Shown piece by piece: positions 8,997 through 19,102 of a stretch of DNA of 64,000 nucleotides. The notes under the pieces are model-generated. The model was not told where the DNA came from and did not search any database. It saw nothing but the letters and a program-made list of their open reading frames with translations. Both the position numbers and the translations under genes were made by a program. The DNA is from Collimonas sp. OK307 (GTDB taxonomy: Bacteria > Pseudomonadota > Gammaproteobacteria > Burkholderiales > Burkholderiaceae_D), in assembly GCF_900113705.1 (NCBI RefSeq), contig NZ_FOQI01000017.1:49409-113408 (forward strand). The letters are read 5' to 3'. Within the stretch, counting starts at the first letter, position 1; the number at the start of each line of letters is the position of its first letter.

Positions 8997-10465
8997 TCCA
9001 CCGCCACTTTACCGCGCTGGCTGTTTTTGCGCTGATCGCCGGATGTACAACGGGCCCGGATTTTCACCGTCCTGAGGTGGCGACGCCCACCGCCGCTTTT
9101 ATCACCCCGAATGCCAATGGATTGCCAAGTCAGACCACGCCAACCAAGATCGATAGCGCATGGTGGAGGATTTTTAACGATGAGGCCCTCAACACCTTGG
9201 AAATTCGCGGGCAGCAAAGCAATCTTGATTTGCAGGTTGCTGCTACGCGCATCTTGCAGAGTCGAGCCCAGTTGGGCATTGCCGGCGCCGCTGGATTGCC
9301 CCACGTAAGTGTATCCGCCGATTATGCGCGCCAAGCACTCAGTGCTAACGGGCTGTTGGATAAGATCGGCGCCAACGACGTCCCTTACAATTTATACGAA
9401 GGCGGTTTCGATGTCAGTTGGGAAATAGATTTGTGGGGACATCAGCATCGGATTGAGGAGTCCGCCAAGGCCCGTGCGCAGGCAACTATCTTTCGCCGTG
9501 AAGGCGCGCGAGTAGCCTTGGAGACTGATATCGCCCGCAGTTACCTGTTATTGCGCGGGGTTCAAACTCAACTAGTCATCGTCGGACAAAACCGTGACAT
9601 TGCCGAACGCACGCTAGAACTTACGCGCAGCCGCGAGGCCAATGGCGTCGCCACTCGCTTCGATGCTGCCGCGGCCACGGCACAATTGGCCACCATCAGT
9701 GCGCTCATACCCAGGTTACAGCAGCAACGGGATGCTTTGATGAACGCACTGGCGCTGCTACTTGCTGAGCAGCCGCGTGCATTGAATGCGGTGCTAAACG
9801 TCACGCCTATCAAAAGCGGCGTGCCGGCTTTGCCGGGAGAAGTGCCGGTGGGACTGCCTTCAGAATTGGCAAGGCGGCGGCCGGACATTTTGCAAGCCGA
9901 AGCTGCGCTGCATGCCGCAACGGCGGACATCGGTGTAGCAGAAGCTGACTTCTATCCGCGCATCGAGTTGACTGGCAGCTTGGGACTGCAGTCTCTGGAG
10001 GAAAGTAAATTCGGCAACTGGTCATCACGTAATTTTTCGATTGGGCCGACACTGCATCTGCCTATCTTTGAAGGTGGCCGCCTGAAGAGTTCGTTGGCGC
10101 TGACCAAGGCGCGCCAGCAAGAAGCGGCTATTGAATTCCAACAAACTGTCCTGCGTGCCTGGCATGAGATCGACAATGCATTGAACGCTTATTCAGCCGA
10201 ACAATGGCGCAACAACCAGCTGAAGCAGGCATTCGAGCAGAATCAACGCGCTTATACGTTCGCATTGCGACGTTACCAAGAAGGCGCGTCGACATACCTG
10301 ACAGTGCTTATTGCCCAACGCTCGGTTTTATCCAGCCAGATCGAGCTAGACGAAAGCTCTACCGGCATGGCGGTGGCGATGGTCGTGTTGTACAAAGCCT
10401 TGGGAGGAGGATGGACTGACGGTGCTCGCGTGGATCAAGCTGCGCATTCTCGAGGCGCAACATGA
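8987..10465 (+). CDS. outer-membrane efflux lipoprotein, NodT/OprM family
   Basis: 492 aa TolC-like channel of a tripartite pump. Lipobox LIAGC with the acylated Cys at residue 20, then two OEP repeats (about residues 60-260 and 280-480), with RRPDILQAEAALHAA typical of the start of repeat 2. Overlaps the following MFS gene by ATGA. With the two genes that follow it makes an EmrAB/OprM-type system spanning both membranes. Substrate unknown. Confidence 0.9.
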   Translation: MPLIHRHFTALAVFALIAGCTTGPDFHRPEVATPTAAFITPNANGLPSQTTPTKIDSAWWRIFNDEALNTLEIRGQQSNLDLQVAATRILQSRAQLGIAGAAGLPHVSVSADYARQALSANGLLDKIGANDVPYNLYEGGFDVSWEIDLWGHQHRIEESAKARAQATIFRREGARVALETDIARSYLLLRGVQTQLVIVGQNRDIAERTLELTRSREANGVATRFDAAAATAQLATISALIPRLQQQRDALMNALALLLAEQPRALNAVLNVTPIKSGVPALPGEVPVGLPSELARRRPDILQAEAALHAATADIGVAEADFYPRIELTGSLGLQSLEESKFGNWSSRNFSIGPTLHLPIFEGGRLKSSLALTKARQQEAAIEFQQTVLRAWHEIDNALNAYSAEQWRNNQLKQAFEQNQRAYTFALRRYQEGASTYLTVLIAQRSVLSSQIELDESSTGMAVAMVVLYKALGGGWTDGARVDQAAHSRGAT

Positions 10466-12003
10466 ACGCGGCTCTGTCTGTCGCCTCCCCTTCAGGGTCT
10501 GCGCCAACCGCACCTGCGAGTGGCCAAATCGCTACGACGCTCAGCCTGCGCTTGATGGTAGGCCTGTCGGGGATATTACTCGCTGCGCTGATGTCTGGAT
10601 TGGGTAACCGTGTGGGAGCCATCGCATTAACAGACACGCGCGCAGCGTTGGGGCTGGGAGCTGACGACGGCGCTTGGCTGACTACCGCCTACACTGTGGG
10701 CGAATTGGTGGCGATGCCCATCTCCTGCTGGTTGGCGGTCACCTTTTCGTTGCGCCGTTTCCACATCTGTATGGTGGCAACGTATGCGCTACTCAACCTG
10801 GTAATGCCAGAGATCCACGACCTGTCTCTGCTGGTGACTTTGCGAGCAATACAAGGATTGGCTGGCGGCATGTTGATTCCGGTCTTGATGATGGCCGCGT
10901 TGCGCTTTCTTCCTTTATCTATTCGCCTGTATGGTTTGGCGATGTATGCGTTGACTGCCACCTTCCCACCTAATCTTGCATTCTGGGTAGCTGGCCAATG
11001 GTCCGATGTCTGGTTCGACTGGAGACTGATTTATTGGCAGACACTGCCGCTCTCTCTGGCGGTGATGTTGATGGTAGGCTGGGGATTGCCGCAGGATCCA
11101 GCTCTTCTCGGACGTTTGCGTCAGGCCAACTGGTTTGGACTGGTATGCGCATGCGTAGGGCTGACCATGCTGGGTACGGGCTTGGACCGCGGCGCCCGAC
11201 TTGATTGGTGGCGCTCGGATCTGATTCTCTGGCTAGTCGGAGGTGGCGCCGCTGTCATTGGCATTTACCTACTCACTGAATGGTACCACCCATCACCCTT
11301 TATTAAGCCGCAGCTACTAGGCAAACGTAATCTCGGATTAGGCTTCACCGCCTTTGTCATCATGTTGATGATCATGCTATCCGGCTCGCTGTTGCCCGCG
11401 ATGCACCTGGAACGTGTGTGGGACTATCGCAACTTGCAAATTGCACCTGTCGGATTGATTGTCGCACTGCCTCAGCCGGTACTTGGTTCTTTGGTGGCGT
11501 TGCTGCTGTATCAGAAGTGGATCGATGCGCGACATGTATTTGTGTTGGGCTTAGCACTGATTGCGCTAGCCTGCTTCCTAGCAACCCGACTGTCAAGCGA
11601 TTGGATCTGGTCGCAGTTTCTCATGGTGCAAATGTTAGAGGCTTGTGGTCAACCAATGGCGGTTGTCTCATTGCTTTTTTTATGCACCAGTGTAGTTCAA
11701 CCGCTGGAGGGACCTTATGTAGCGGGCATTATCAACACATTGCGTGCATTCGGCTCGTTGCTTGGCGGCGCAATAGTTACCCATTTTCTGACGCTGCGTG
11801 AACGCTTTCATAGCGATATGCTGCTCGACCACGTCGGACACAGCACCGGCAATTTTCCCCTGGTCACCAACGGACTTGCAAATGCTGTAAGGGAACAGGC
11901 TTTCATCCTCGCAGCATCAGATAGCTATCTGATGCTGGGTGCGATTGCATTGTTGCTTATCCCACTGGTGCTGTGTTTAAACCGGGTGCAGACTCCATCT
12001 TGA
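10462..12003 (+). CDS. DHA2-type MFS drug exporter (EmrB-like)
   Basis: 513 aa, about 14 transmembrane segments, proton-driven drug export from the inner membrane. The first helix is preceded by a 25-residue hydrophilic start; AIQGLAGGMLIPVLM matches the motif C region of drug antiporters. Only moderately like the second MFS pump at 20519, so the two operons are not recent duplicates. Starts inside the stop of the channel gene. Confidence 0.87.
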   Translation: MNAALSVASPSGSAPTAPASGQIATTLSLRLMVGLSGILLAALMSGLGNRVGAIALTDTRAALGLGADDGAWLTTAYTVGELVAMPISCWLAVTFSLRRFHICMVATYALLNLVMPEIHDLSLLVTLRAIQGLAGGMLIPVLMMAALRFLPLSIRLYGLAMYALTATFPPNLAFWVAGQWSDVWFDWRLIYWQTLPLSLAVMLMVGWGLPQDPALLGRLRQANWFGLVCACVGLTMLGTGLDRGARLDWWRSDLILWLVGGGAAVIGIYLLTEWYHPSPFIKPQLLGKRNLGLGFTAFVIMLMIMLSGSLLPAMHLERVWDYRNLQIAPVGLIVALPQPVLGSLVALLLYQKWIDARHVFVLGLALIALACFLATRLSSDWIWSQFLMVQMLEACGQPMAVVSLLFLCTSVVQPLEGPYVAGIINTLRAFGSLLGGAIVTHFLTLRERFHSDMLLDHVGHSTGNFPLVTNGLANAVREQAFILAASDSYLMLGAIALLLIPLVLCLNRVQTPS

Positions 12004-12017
12004 ACAAAGGATAGATT

Positions 12018-13085
12018 ATGGCGCTTCCAAAAACAGTAAGATTTCTTAGCGCAATCATGTTGATAGCGGTCGTCGTAGGAGCAGTGTATCTACTGAACCG
12101 ACACGAAAGCGACGCTGAGAAACAATATACAGACGACGCCTATGTGCAAGCGGATTTCACACTGGTGGCACCGCGTGTCGCGGGGCAGATTGCTAAAGTA
12201 CTGGTGGAGGACAATGAAACCGTTCGAGCCGGTCAATTGCTGGCTGAAATTGACGATCGAGATGTGCAAGTAATGGTCGCCGCGGCAAATGCAGAGATAA
12301 ATTCGGCTCAGGCAAGCGTCGAAAGCATCAATGCTCATCTCTTGCAGCAGGCCAACGTGATTCAACAGGCCGATGCCGCAGTAGTAGCAGATGATGCCTC
12401 CATCGCGCTGGCGCAAGCCAATCTCCAACGTTATCGCAACCTGGCCAAGGATGGCTCTGGCACCTTGCAGGAAGCACAGCAAGCCGACGCACAATTACGC
12501 ATCCAGCAGGCTACACGCCAGCGCGACCAGGCCGCGCAAGGAGCTGCACGTCAACAGGTTAACGTCTTGCGGGCTGACCTCAAAAAGGCCCAGGCCGCAC
12601 TGGCGCGTGCCAACGCTGCACTTTCCAGCGCGCAGCTTAATCTGTCCTACACGCGCATCTCTGCTCCAGTAGCCGGCACAGTAGCGCGGCGCTCCGTGCG
12701 TGTTGGTTCCTACGTTACCGTGGGCAATCCGCTATTGGCCTTAGTACCTCTGGATTCGCTCTATATCGAGGCCAACTATCGCGAAACCCAGTTGGTCGGT
12801 GTTCATCCCGGACAAGCAGTAAGAATAAAGGTCGATGCCTTGCCCGGTGTAATTCTGACCGGCCGTGTCACGAGCCTGGGGCCAGCTAGCGACGTATCGT
12901 TCTCGCCAATTGCGCCACACAATGCCACCGGCAATTTCACCAAGATCGTGCAACGATTACCGCTTCGCATAAATCTGTCCCCAGGACAAAAAGCCATCGG
13001 GCAGTTGAGAGTGGGGATGTCGGTACAACCGACCATCGACAAAACAGATGGAGAAGAAAGACAGCACGTAGCTTTGTCGCATTAA
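12018..13085 (+). CDS. HlyD-family membrane fusion protein (EmrA-like)
   Basis: 355 aa periplasmic adaptor. One N-terminal membrane anchor (about residues 7-26), the lipoyl-like beginning YVQADFTLVAPRVAGQI, a long Ala/Gln-rich coiled-coil hairpin (about 85-205), and the returning barrel SYTRISAPVAGTVARRSV. Fifteen bases after the MFS gene, preceded by AAAGGA. Completes the first efflux set. Confidence 0.9.
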   Translation: MALPKTVRFLSAIMLIAVVVGAVYLLNRHESDAEKQYTDDAYVQADFTLVAPRVAGQIAKVLVEDNETVRAGQLLAEIDDRDVQVMVAAANAEINSAQASVESINAHLLQQANVIQQADAAVVADDASIALAQANLQRYRNLAKDGSGTLQEAQQADAQLRIQQATRQRDQAAQGAARQQVNVLRADLKKAQAALARANAALSSAQLNLSYTRISAPVAGTVARRSVRVGSYVTVGNPLLALVPLDSLYIEANYRETQLVGVHPGQAVRIKVDALPGVILTGRVTSLGPASDVSFSPIAPHNATGNFTKIVQRLPLRINLSPGQKAIGQLRVGMSVQPTIDKTDGEERQHVALSH

Positions 13086-13315
13086 TCATCGATCATCTAT
13101 TTGCATATGCTGGTCGGATTTCCAAAGACAACGCAAAACGAGATTCTCGATAGCAAAAGAACGCTGTTTCCAAGGACATTTTTCCAGCTTGCATTCGTTG
13201 GTACGCGGCTTTCCCCCGGACTCTTCGGTATCTCGAAAAAATATGGAAGCGAATTTTGGATGCGCTCAGAAAACCCGCGCCTCCGCTGCGCTGTATTGAT
13301 TCGGAGATTTTAACG

Positions 13316-13798
13316 ATGATTTTTTCTAACCTGCTAAATTTCTTGCATTCCAGAGAACGGCATTCATACAGTGCAATAAAATTATTATCGACGCTAAACG
13401 TCCAGGAATTGAAAAATCTCAATTCGGTGTTACATCACCGCACCTACGTCAGAGGCGAGATTATTTTTGACAAAGGTGAAGACGGTCAAGCCATCTATTT
13501 CGTACTGGATGGAACAGTGACGCTTCAACGACCGCTTCCCGATGGCGATTATATGCTCACCAATATGGAAGCCGGCGACTCCTTTGGGATTCTGGCTCTC
13601 CTTCTTGATGAAGCACGCGAAGCTCAGGCACTTGCGCGTAGCAACTGCCAACTCGCGGTCCTGTTTCGGTCTGATCTGCAGCGTTTGCTTGAAACGCAGG
13701 CCACAATTGCGTCAAAAATCAATCTGGAAATGGCAAGGCAGCTGGCACGAATTCTTCACGATCTCGCCCTCCATGAGTCTCAACCGCTCAACCTCTAA
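13316..13798 (+). CDS. cyclic nucleotide-binding domain protein
   Basis: 160 aa. A single cNMP-binding beta-roll (about residues 25-135): YVRGEIIFDKGEDGQAIYFV and MEAGDSFGILALL are the usual signature stretches, although the phosphate-binding Arg motif is not well kept. There is no HTH domain, so it is not a complete Crp-type regulator. GGAG at 13302 precedes ATG 13316. Eight bases ahead of the AI-2E family permease gene, so probably co-transcribed. Binding ligand unknown. Confidence 0.75.
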   Translation: MIFSNLLNFLHSRERHSYSAIKLLSTLNVQELKNLNSVLHHRTYVRGEIIFDKGEDGQAIYFVLDGTVTLQRPLPDGDYMLTNMEAGDSFGILALLLDEAREAQALARSNCQLAVLFRSDLQRLLETQATIASKINLEMARQLARILHDLALHESQPLNL

Positions 13799-13806
13799 TC
13801 GCCAAG

Positions 13807-14949
13807 ATGAATTACCCACCACACAACGCTTGGCGTCACCACTCCAGCAGTCCGCTTGGCGCGCTGGTCACCATGGCGGCTACCTGTTTAACACTATTGC
13901 TGTTTCGCGTAGCGCTCTGGCTGGTAGTGCCTCTTCTCTTGGCGCTTGTCCTTTATTACCTGCTCCGACCAGTATATTTTTGGCTAACCAGAATTGGAAT
14001 ACGTCCAGATCTGGCCAGCGGCGCCGTAATTGCATGTTTTTGCGTGGCGGCAGCCTTGGCCTGTCTTTTCGCCATTCCCGGGATCAGTTCATTCTTTTTG
14101 CAGGACCATGCATTCACCGAACGCTATGTTGCCGGAAGCCTACGACTTCTGCATCAGGTCGCCGCAGCAACCGACCTCCGCCTGGCGCGATTCGCGCCGA
14201 GCGATTTCACTGGAAAGCTTGACCATGAAATCATTAATTTCAAAGGCCGCCTCGCACAGATTGTCGCGCCGACGATTGCTGCACTGTCGCGCTGGGCGCC
14301 AGCGATGGTCTTGGTCCCCTTCTTCACCTTTTTCCTGTTAAAGGACGGGCAGAAATTAAATATACTGCTTACCAGAATGGTACCCAATGCCTTTTTCGAG
14401 TCAACGCTAGTTTTGCTATATGAGATCGACGAGGCGGCAAAGGCCTATTTTCGTGGATTGTTCCAGCTTACCGTCCTTGATACGTGCGTACTGTCCATAG
14501 GCATGGCTATTATTGGATTTCCAGCTCCGATATTATTAGGCGGGATTTCTGCAATCTTAATGTGGATTCCCTATCTTGGCGGTCTCATCGCCGGTCTCGG
14601 CGCTTGCATAATTGCCATAGCAGAATTTCCTGATCGACCACAATTTCTCTACTACACGATCATCTTGTTTTTAGCTGTTCGTTCGCTGGATGACCTGGTT
14701 TTCATGCCGATGACGATTGGCAGGAGTCTTCATATTCATCCGGCTATCGCGGTCCTTATGATCCTTCTAGGCGGATCGTTTGCCGGAATACCGGGGATGA
14801 CGCTTGCGCTCCCTGTCTTCGGAATCCTGAAGGTGATCTTTGATAGTTCGGGGCTTATTCTGTTCAACGCCAGGCTAATGGCACGATATCGGCACGAGCG
14901 TTCCTTGCGACGTCATGAAGCAACGGCAGGCTTGTCATCTCCACGCTGA
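13807..14949 (+). CDS. AI-2E family transporter (YdiK/PerM-like)
   Basis: 380 aa inner-membrane protein with paired N-terminal helices, a soluble middle part and C-terminal helices containing the family motif region (MWIPYLGGLIAGLG, about residues 255-268; VRSLDDLVFMPMTIG, about 297). Members export small molecules or act as Na+/H+ antiporters; substrate here unknown. The C-terminal tail is basic. Directly follows the cNMP-binding gene. Confidence 0.85.
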   Translation: MNYPPHNAWRHHSSSPLGALVTMAATCLTLLLFRVALWLVVPLLLALVLYYLLRPVYFWLTRIGIRPDLASGAVIACFCVAAALACLFAIPGISSFFLQDHAFTERYVAGSLRLLHQVAAATDLRLARFAPSDFTGKLDHEIINFKGRLAQIVAPTIAALSRWAPAMVLVPFFTFFLLKDGQKLNILLTRMVPNAFFESTLVLLYEIDEAAKAYFRGLFQLTVLDTCVLSIGMAIIGFPAPILLGGISAILMWIPYLGGLIAGLGACIIAIAEFPDRPQFLYYTIILFLAVRSLDDLVFMPMTIGRSLHIHPAIAVLMILLGGSFAGIPGMTLALPVFGILKVIFDSSGLILFNARLMARYRHERSLRRHEATAGLSSPR

Positions 14950-15331
14950 GTTCGGAATATCCAGGCGAACAGAAACTTGTCGAACCGAGAGTCATAAGAA
15001 GACCATGCATCCAGTCCGCATGTATGAAATGCGTACACGCCGCACGTACGTCGCGGGCACATTATCTCTCGTGCGATGTCGATTTTTAGGTATTTTGTCC
15101 GGATATAGCCATCTCGGAAAACACCTTCATTGGCCCAGACGTCAAGGAAGCGCCAGGAGCAGTCACAATCGGCAAGACCTCCGACGATCTCGGCCAGACC
15201 AGCCAGGAACTGAAGGATACGCTGTCCTACCGCGACACGTTGACCGGCGGCTTCCAATGCCAATGAGATCTAAAAGCGGCTCGATTTCGACGTTATGGAC
15301 ATCCTTGAAGATCGCCTGCAAACGACTGCCG
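14950..15331. other. intergenic with a short coding remnant
   Basis: No intact gene. The plus-strand frame 15090-15266 has good codon structure without a start and ends in LSYRDTLTGGFQCQ before TGA 15264; it looks like the C-terminal scrap of a deleted gene I cannot name. Confidence 0.4.
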
Positions 15332-15874
15332 TCAGATCGAATGCACTTGCCTATGGATTCGAAGGTAGGGAGTTTTTTCTTCCAAAGCAAGAATCGACCG
15401 TTCCATCAACAATGTAATCTGATCTACCTCAGCAACCCCTAGGGCTGCACCGAGAACGGTCGCGAGACGAGTGATTTTCCCCTCGATGCTCTCCGCAAGC
15501 GCAAAACCATCTTCACTCAGCCGCAATTCCGTACTGCGACGGTCGTGCGGCTTTCTATGGGTGGTGATCAATCCCCTGACGGCGAGCAGATGGATGGAAC
15601 GTGACAATGCGCCGGCATCGTGCGCCAGCAGCCTGGAAAAATCGGTCAGCGTAGCGCCCTCGCCGCGCGCTATGCCGGACAAGATGAGCCATTGCGAAAC
15701 GTTCAAGTCCTCTTTTGTCAAAGTCAATTCGGCGGCATGCCAAAGCGCTTTCTGCAATCGATTGACCAGCAAAATCACTTCGCGCACCGTGCGCGCCGAC
15801 TCAGGTTTGAAAGCGCCCGCCTTGCTGGCTTGGTCAATTTTTGACTCTGCATAGAGTTTCAATTGGTTTTTCAT
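15332..15874 (-). CDS. MarR-family transcriptional regulator
   Basis: 180 aa winged-helix dimer. The recognition segment is LLAHDAGALSRSIHLLAVRGL and the wing is KPHDRRSTELRLSEDG. The N-terminal 35 residues extend beyond most MarR proteins. Its own promoter carries TTGACTTATCAG (15891-15902), which resembles the operator of the MarR-controlled efflux operon at 24.8-25.3 kb, so autoregulation is likely. Target genes are not certain. Confidence 0.88.
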   Translation of the reverse strand: MKNQLKLYAESKIDQASKAGAFKPESARTVREVILLVNRLQKALWHAAELTLTKEDLNVSQWLILSGIARGEGATLTDFSRLLAHDAGALSRSIHLLAVRGLITTHRKPHDRRSTELRLSEDGFALAESIEGKITRLATVLGAALGVAEVDQITLLMERSILALEEKTPYLRIHRQVHSI

Positions 15875-15890
15875 GGTGACTTGAATATAT

Positions 15891-15922
15891 TTGACTTATC
15901 AGATATTGTCAAGACAGATTTT
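15891..15922. promoter_or_regulatory. MarR-type operator
   Basis: TTGACTTATCAG followed by ATATTGTCAAGACAGATT. The downstream part is almost identical to 25341-25360 ahead of the other marR gene. Confidence 0.6.
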
Positions 15923-15933
15923 AATTGCGACCG

Positions 15934-16857
15934 TCAATTCCGGTTATCAATCCCCTCTATCAAGCGCTTGGACAACTGCGGTTGCCGCAGTTGCTCCAGC
16001 CACCATTCCAGAGCACGTGCTTCATGGCCGCTGCGCCAGGCGACGTACAGTACGTTTGGTTCACGCGGATCGGTGGTGCTTTTTTCCATGAGCTCACCGC
16101 TCTTGAGGAATGACGCTATGCGTTGACGCGGCAGCCACCCAACACCCAAGCCCTCTCGCTGAGCCAGAATCTTTGCGCGCATGCTTGGAACAGCAAGCGC
16201 GGCTTGCCCGCCGAGAATGCCGTAAGCACGGCCGCTGCTCAGACGCGAGGAATCTGCCACGACGACTGACCGGTGCCTGGAGATTTCAGCCCTGTCCAAA
16301 GCGCCCTTGACCTTGGCCAGCGGATGGCGCGGCGATACCGCAAAAACCCATTCCATTACGCCAAATTCGAACCAGCTAAGCGAGGGAATCGCCGGTGGCT
16401 CGTTGGTTGCGCCGACGATCAGATCTGCTCGCCCATCGCGTAGCGCTTCCCAAGTGCCGCCGAGTACTTCATTAGTCAGCCGCAACTTGACTCCCGACTC
16501 CAGGGCGTCAAAGTCGCGAATGACGGGGATCAAGGTTTCAAACTCCAGGATTTCATCGGTGACTATCCACAACCTGTCCTCCCAGCCGCTGGCAACCTGA
16601 CGCACCCGCTGCGTCAGACGCGAGACATCTTGCATCAGCCTGCCGGCTTCCTCTGCCAGCAGGAGCCCAGCAGGAGTAAGTTGCATTCGATAACCGCGGC
16701 GATCAAAAAGCAAGGCATCGAATCTGGTTTCCAGTTGCCGCGCCGTATGCGACACCGTCGACGGCGCCTTGCTCAGCTTGGCGGCTGCCCGGGAAAGACT
16801 GCCGCTTTCGCGGACAGCTTCCAGCAATGCCAATTCTTCTTCAGACAACATGTGCAA
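15934..16857 (-). CDS. LysR-family transcriptional regulator (YhaJ-like)
   Basis: 307 aa. N-terminal LTTR winged helix (about residues 5-63, SLSRAAAKLSKAPSTVSHTA) and a C-terminal periplasmic-binding-like effector domain. It is divergent from the alpha/beta hydrolase and hydroquinone reductase genes, and YhaJ of E. coli lies next to related genes, so it probably controls them in response to quinone-like or nitroaromatic compounds; that is inference from context. A second Met at residue 3 is an equally good start. Confidence 0.87.
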   Translation of the reverse strand: MHMLSEEELALLEAVRESGSLSRAAAKLSKAPSTVSHTARQLETRFDALLFDRRGYRMQLTPAGLLLAEEAGRLMQDVSRLTQRVRQVASGWEDRLWIVTDEILEFETLIPVIRDFDALESGVKLRLTNEVLGGTWEALRDGRADLIVGATNEPPAIPSLSWFEFGVMEWVFAVSPRHPLAKVKGALDRAEISRHRSVVVADSSRLSSGRAYGILGGQAALAVPSMRAKILAQREGLGVGWLPRQRIASFLKSGELMEKSTTDPREPNVLYVAWRSGHEARALEWWLEQLRQPQLSKRLIEGIDNRN

Positions 16858-16993
16858 CTCCTTCGAATGAGTTCATGAAAAGCATCGTACGACAAATCCG
16901 ATCAGCGGGTCTACCATGCTTCCAAGACATGCCACAAAGCCGTTCCATTCACAGCCGCTTATTCACGAACGTAATTCATTACAGGAGTAAATC

Positions 16994-17935
16994 ATGAACA
17001 TCATCAATCGCATTGCACGACTTTTCGGCACTGCCCTTGTTCTGTCGGCGACACTTCAGGCCGGCTCCCAAGCTGCCGAAACCACCCCGTTCAAGGAGAG
17101 TTCGACCAATGCCAACGGCGTCAAGCTTCACTATCTGGTTGCAGGCCAAGGCACGGACACGCCGGTAGTATTGCTACACGGTTACGCGGAGACGAGCCAC
17201 ATGTGGATCCCGCTAATTGGGCAACTGGCCGATCGCAGGGTGGTAATCGCCCCCGACCTACCAGGCGAAGGCGGATCTGCCGTGCCTGATACAGGCTATG
17301 ACAAAAAAACCATGGCGCAAGACGTACATGCATTGGTTAAGGCGATGGGATATCGCAAGATCAAGATCGTCGGCCACGATATCGGCCTGATGGTTGCATA
17401 TGCCTACGCGGCACAGTATCCGGAGGAGGTCGAGAGCGTGACCTTGATGGATGCCTTCCTTCCCGGCGTTGGCGATTGGCAAAAAGTATGGCTGCTACGA
17501 GATAAGTGGCATTTCCATTTCTACGGCGATACGCCTCTGAAACTGGTGGCAGGACGCGAGCGGATCTACTTTGAACATTTCTGGAACGATTTTGCCGCAG
17601 ATCCAACGCATTCGGTGTCGGAGGCCGATCGCCAGCTCTACGCTGCCAATTACGGACAACCGGGACGGATGCGCGCAGGTTTCGAATACTTCCATGCGTT
17701 TCCGCAAGACGCTGAAGATTTTGCTGGCTTTGCAAAAACGCCTCTGACCATGCCGGTGCAGGTTCTGGCGGGTGAAAAGGCCAGCGGCGCATTCCTGGTT
17801 AATCAGGTGCAATTGGTGGCGACCAATGTCCAAGGCAAGATTATCAAGGGATCGGGGCATTGGCTGATGGAAGAAGCGCCACAGGAAACCATCCAGGCGC
17901 TGGTCCAGTTCATCAATGCGCCGTCGTCGAAGTAA
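16994..17935 (+). CDS. exported alpha/beta hydrolase (epoxide hydrolase/dehalogenase-like)
   Basis: 313 aa with signal peptide (cleavage near SQAAE). Oxyanion motif LHGYAE (61-66), nucleophile elbow GHDIGLM with Asp129 instead of Ser, catalytic His289 in GSGHWLMEE. An Asp nucleophile points to epoxide hydrolase or haloalkane/haloacetate dehalogenase chemistry in the periplasm. AGGAG precedes ATG 16994. Shares a transcription unit with the GSH-hydroquinone reductase. Confidence 0.85.
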   Translation: MNIINRIARLFGTALVLSATLQAGSQAAETTPFKESSTNANGVKLHYLVAGQGTDTPVVLLHGYAETSHMWIPLIGQLADRRVVIAPDLPGEGGSAVPDTGYDKKTMAQDVHALVKAMGYRKIKIVGHDIGLMVAYAYAAQYPEEVESVTLMDAFLPGVGDWQKVWLLRDKWHFHFYGDTPLKLVAGRERIYFEHFWNDFAADPTHSVSEADRQLYAANYGQPGRMRAGFEYFHAFPQDAEDFAGFAKTPLTMPVQVLAGEKASGAFLVNQVQLVATNVQGKIIKGSGHWLMEEAPQETIQALVQFINAPSSK

Positions 17936-17975
17936 TCATAGCTTTCCATCAAAGTATTTAAGAGGAGTAACAGTC

Positions 17976-18956
17976 ATGGGACTTTTAGTGAATGGCCAAT
18001 GGCAAGACCAGTGGTACGATACCAGCTCGACCGGTGGCCGCTTTGTCCGCAAGGATGCCGCCTTTCGCAACTGGATAACTCCTGACGGTGCAACCGGGCC
18101 AAGCGGTATCGGCGGCTTCAAAGCGGAAGCCGGTCGCTATCACCTTTATGTCAGCCTCGCTTGCCCTTGGGCGCACCGTACCCTGATCATGCGCGCCCTG
18201 AAAGGTTTGGACGAGATGATCAGCGTATCGACCGTCCATTGGCTGATGCGGCAAGAAGGCTGGACATTTGCCGACGGCCCTGGAGTCGTGCCTGACGCCA
18301 TCAACGGCGCACGCTTGCTGCATCAGATCTATGCCGCAGCCGCCCCGCAATACACCGGTCGCGTCACGGTGCCGATCCTATGGGACCGCAAGCAGCACAC
18401 TATCGTCAGCAACGAGTCGTCCGAAATCATCAGGATGCTGAACACTGCATTCGAAGGTATAGGCGCCACGCCCGGCGACTTCTATCCAGTCGCATCGCGT
18501 CCGGAGATTGACGCAATCAACGCGCGGGTTTATGACACATTGAACAATGGCGTATACAAGGCTGGTTTTGCCACTACCCAAAAAGCTTACGAAGAAGCTG
18601 TCGTCCCCCTATTTGAAACACTGGACTGGCTTGAGCAACATTTAGAGACCCGACGTTTCCTGCTCGGCGCCCAAGTGACCGAGGCAGATATCCGATTGTT
18701 CACCACGCTGATCCGCTTTGACGCCGTCTACGTCGGTCATTTCAAGTGCAATCTGCGCCGCATTGCGGACTACCCGAATTTATCTGCGTACACGCGAGAT
18801 ATTTATCAAATTCCGGGCATCGCCGAAACGGTCAATTTCACGCATATCAAGCGGCACTACTATGAAGGCCATCCTTCGGTGAATCCGTCCGGTGTTGTGC
18901 CGCTAGGCCCCGTGCAGGATTTTTCGACGCCGCACAACCGTGCTCGACTGGCATAA
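17976..18956 (+). CDS. yqjG: glutathionyl-hydroquinone reductase (xi-class GST)
   Basis: 326 aa. Removes glutathione from glutathionyl-hydroquinones. The catalytic motif CPWAHR with Cys63 is at the same position as in E. coli YqjG. N-terminal thioredoxin-like domain and all-helical C-terminal domain are complete. GAGGAG at 17962 selects ATG 17976 over the longer open frame. It follows the hydrolase by 40 bases, beside a YhaJ-like regulator, suggesting a quinone-detoxification unit. Confidence 0.92.
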   Translation: MGLLVNGQWQDQWYDTSSTGGRFVRKDAAFRNWITPDGATGPSGIGGFKAEAGRYHLYVSLACPWAHRTLIMRALKGLDEMISVSTVHWLMRQEGWTFADGPGVVPDAINGARLLHQIYAAAAPQYTGRVTVPILWDRKQHTIVSNESSEIIRMLNTAFEGIGATPGDFYPVASRPEIDAINARVYDTLNNGVYKAGFATTQKAYEEAVVPLFETLDWLEQHLETRRFLLGAQVTEADIRLFTTLIRFDAVYVGHFKCNLRRIADYPNLSAYTRDIYQIPGIAETVNFTHIKRHYYEGHPSVNPSGVVPLGPVQDFSTPHNRARLA

Positions 18957-19102
18957 ACGAGCTTAGCGCCAGCCGATGCTGACGCGGCACCCCTCCCTTT
19001 TTTTTAGGCCGACGGCGCGATGTGAGACGCGCGCTGGCCGGCATCTGATCGCGCTGTTTTCAGTGTGATCGCTTTCGTCTCTTTTTTTATTTAGGAATAA
19101 TC

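Noticed and set aside
14915..15442. 175-codon plus-strand frame across the permease/marR gap
   Set aside because: Overlaps the end of the permease gene and runs antisense into marR; no domain. The shorter 15090-15266 frame has better codon structure.
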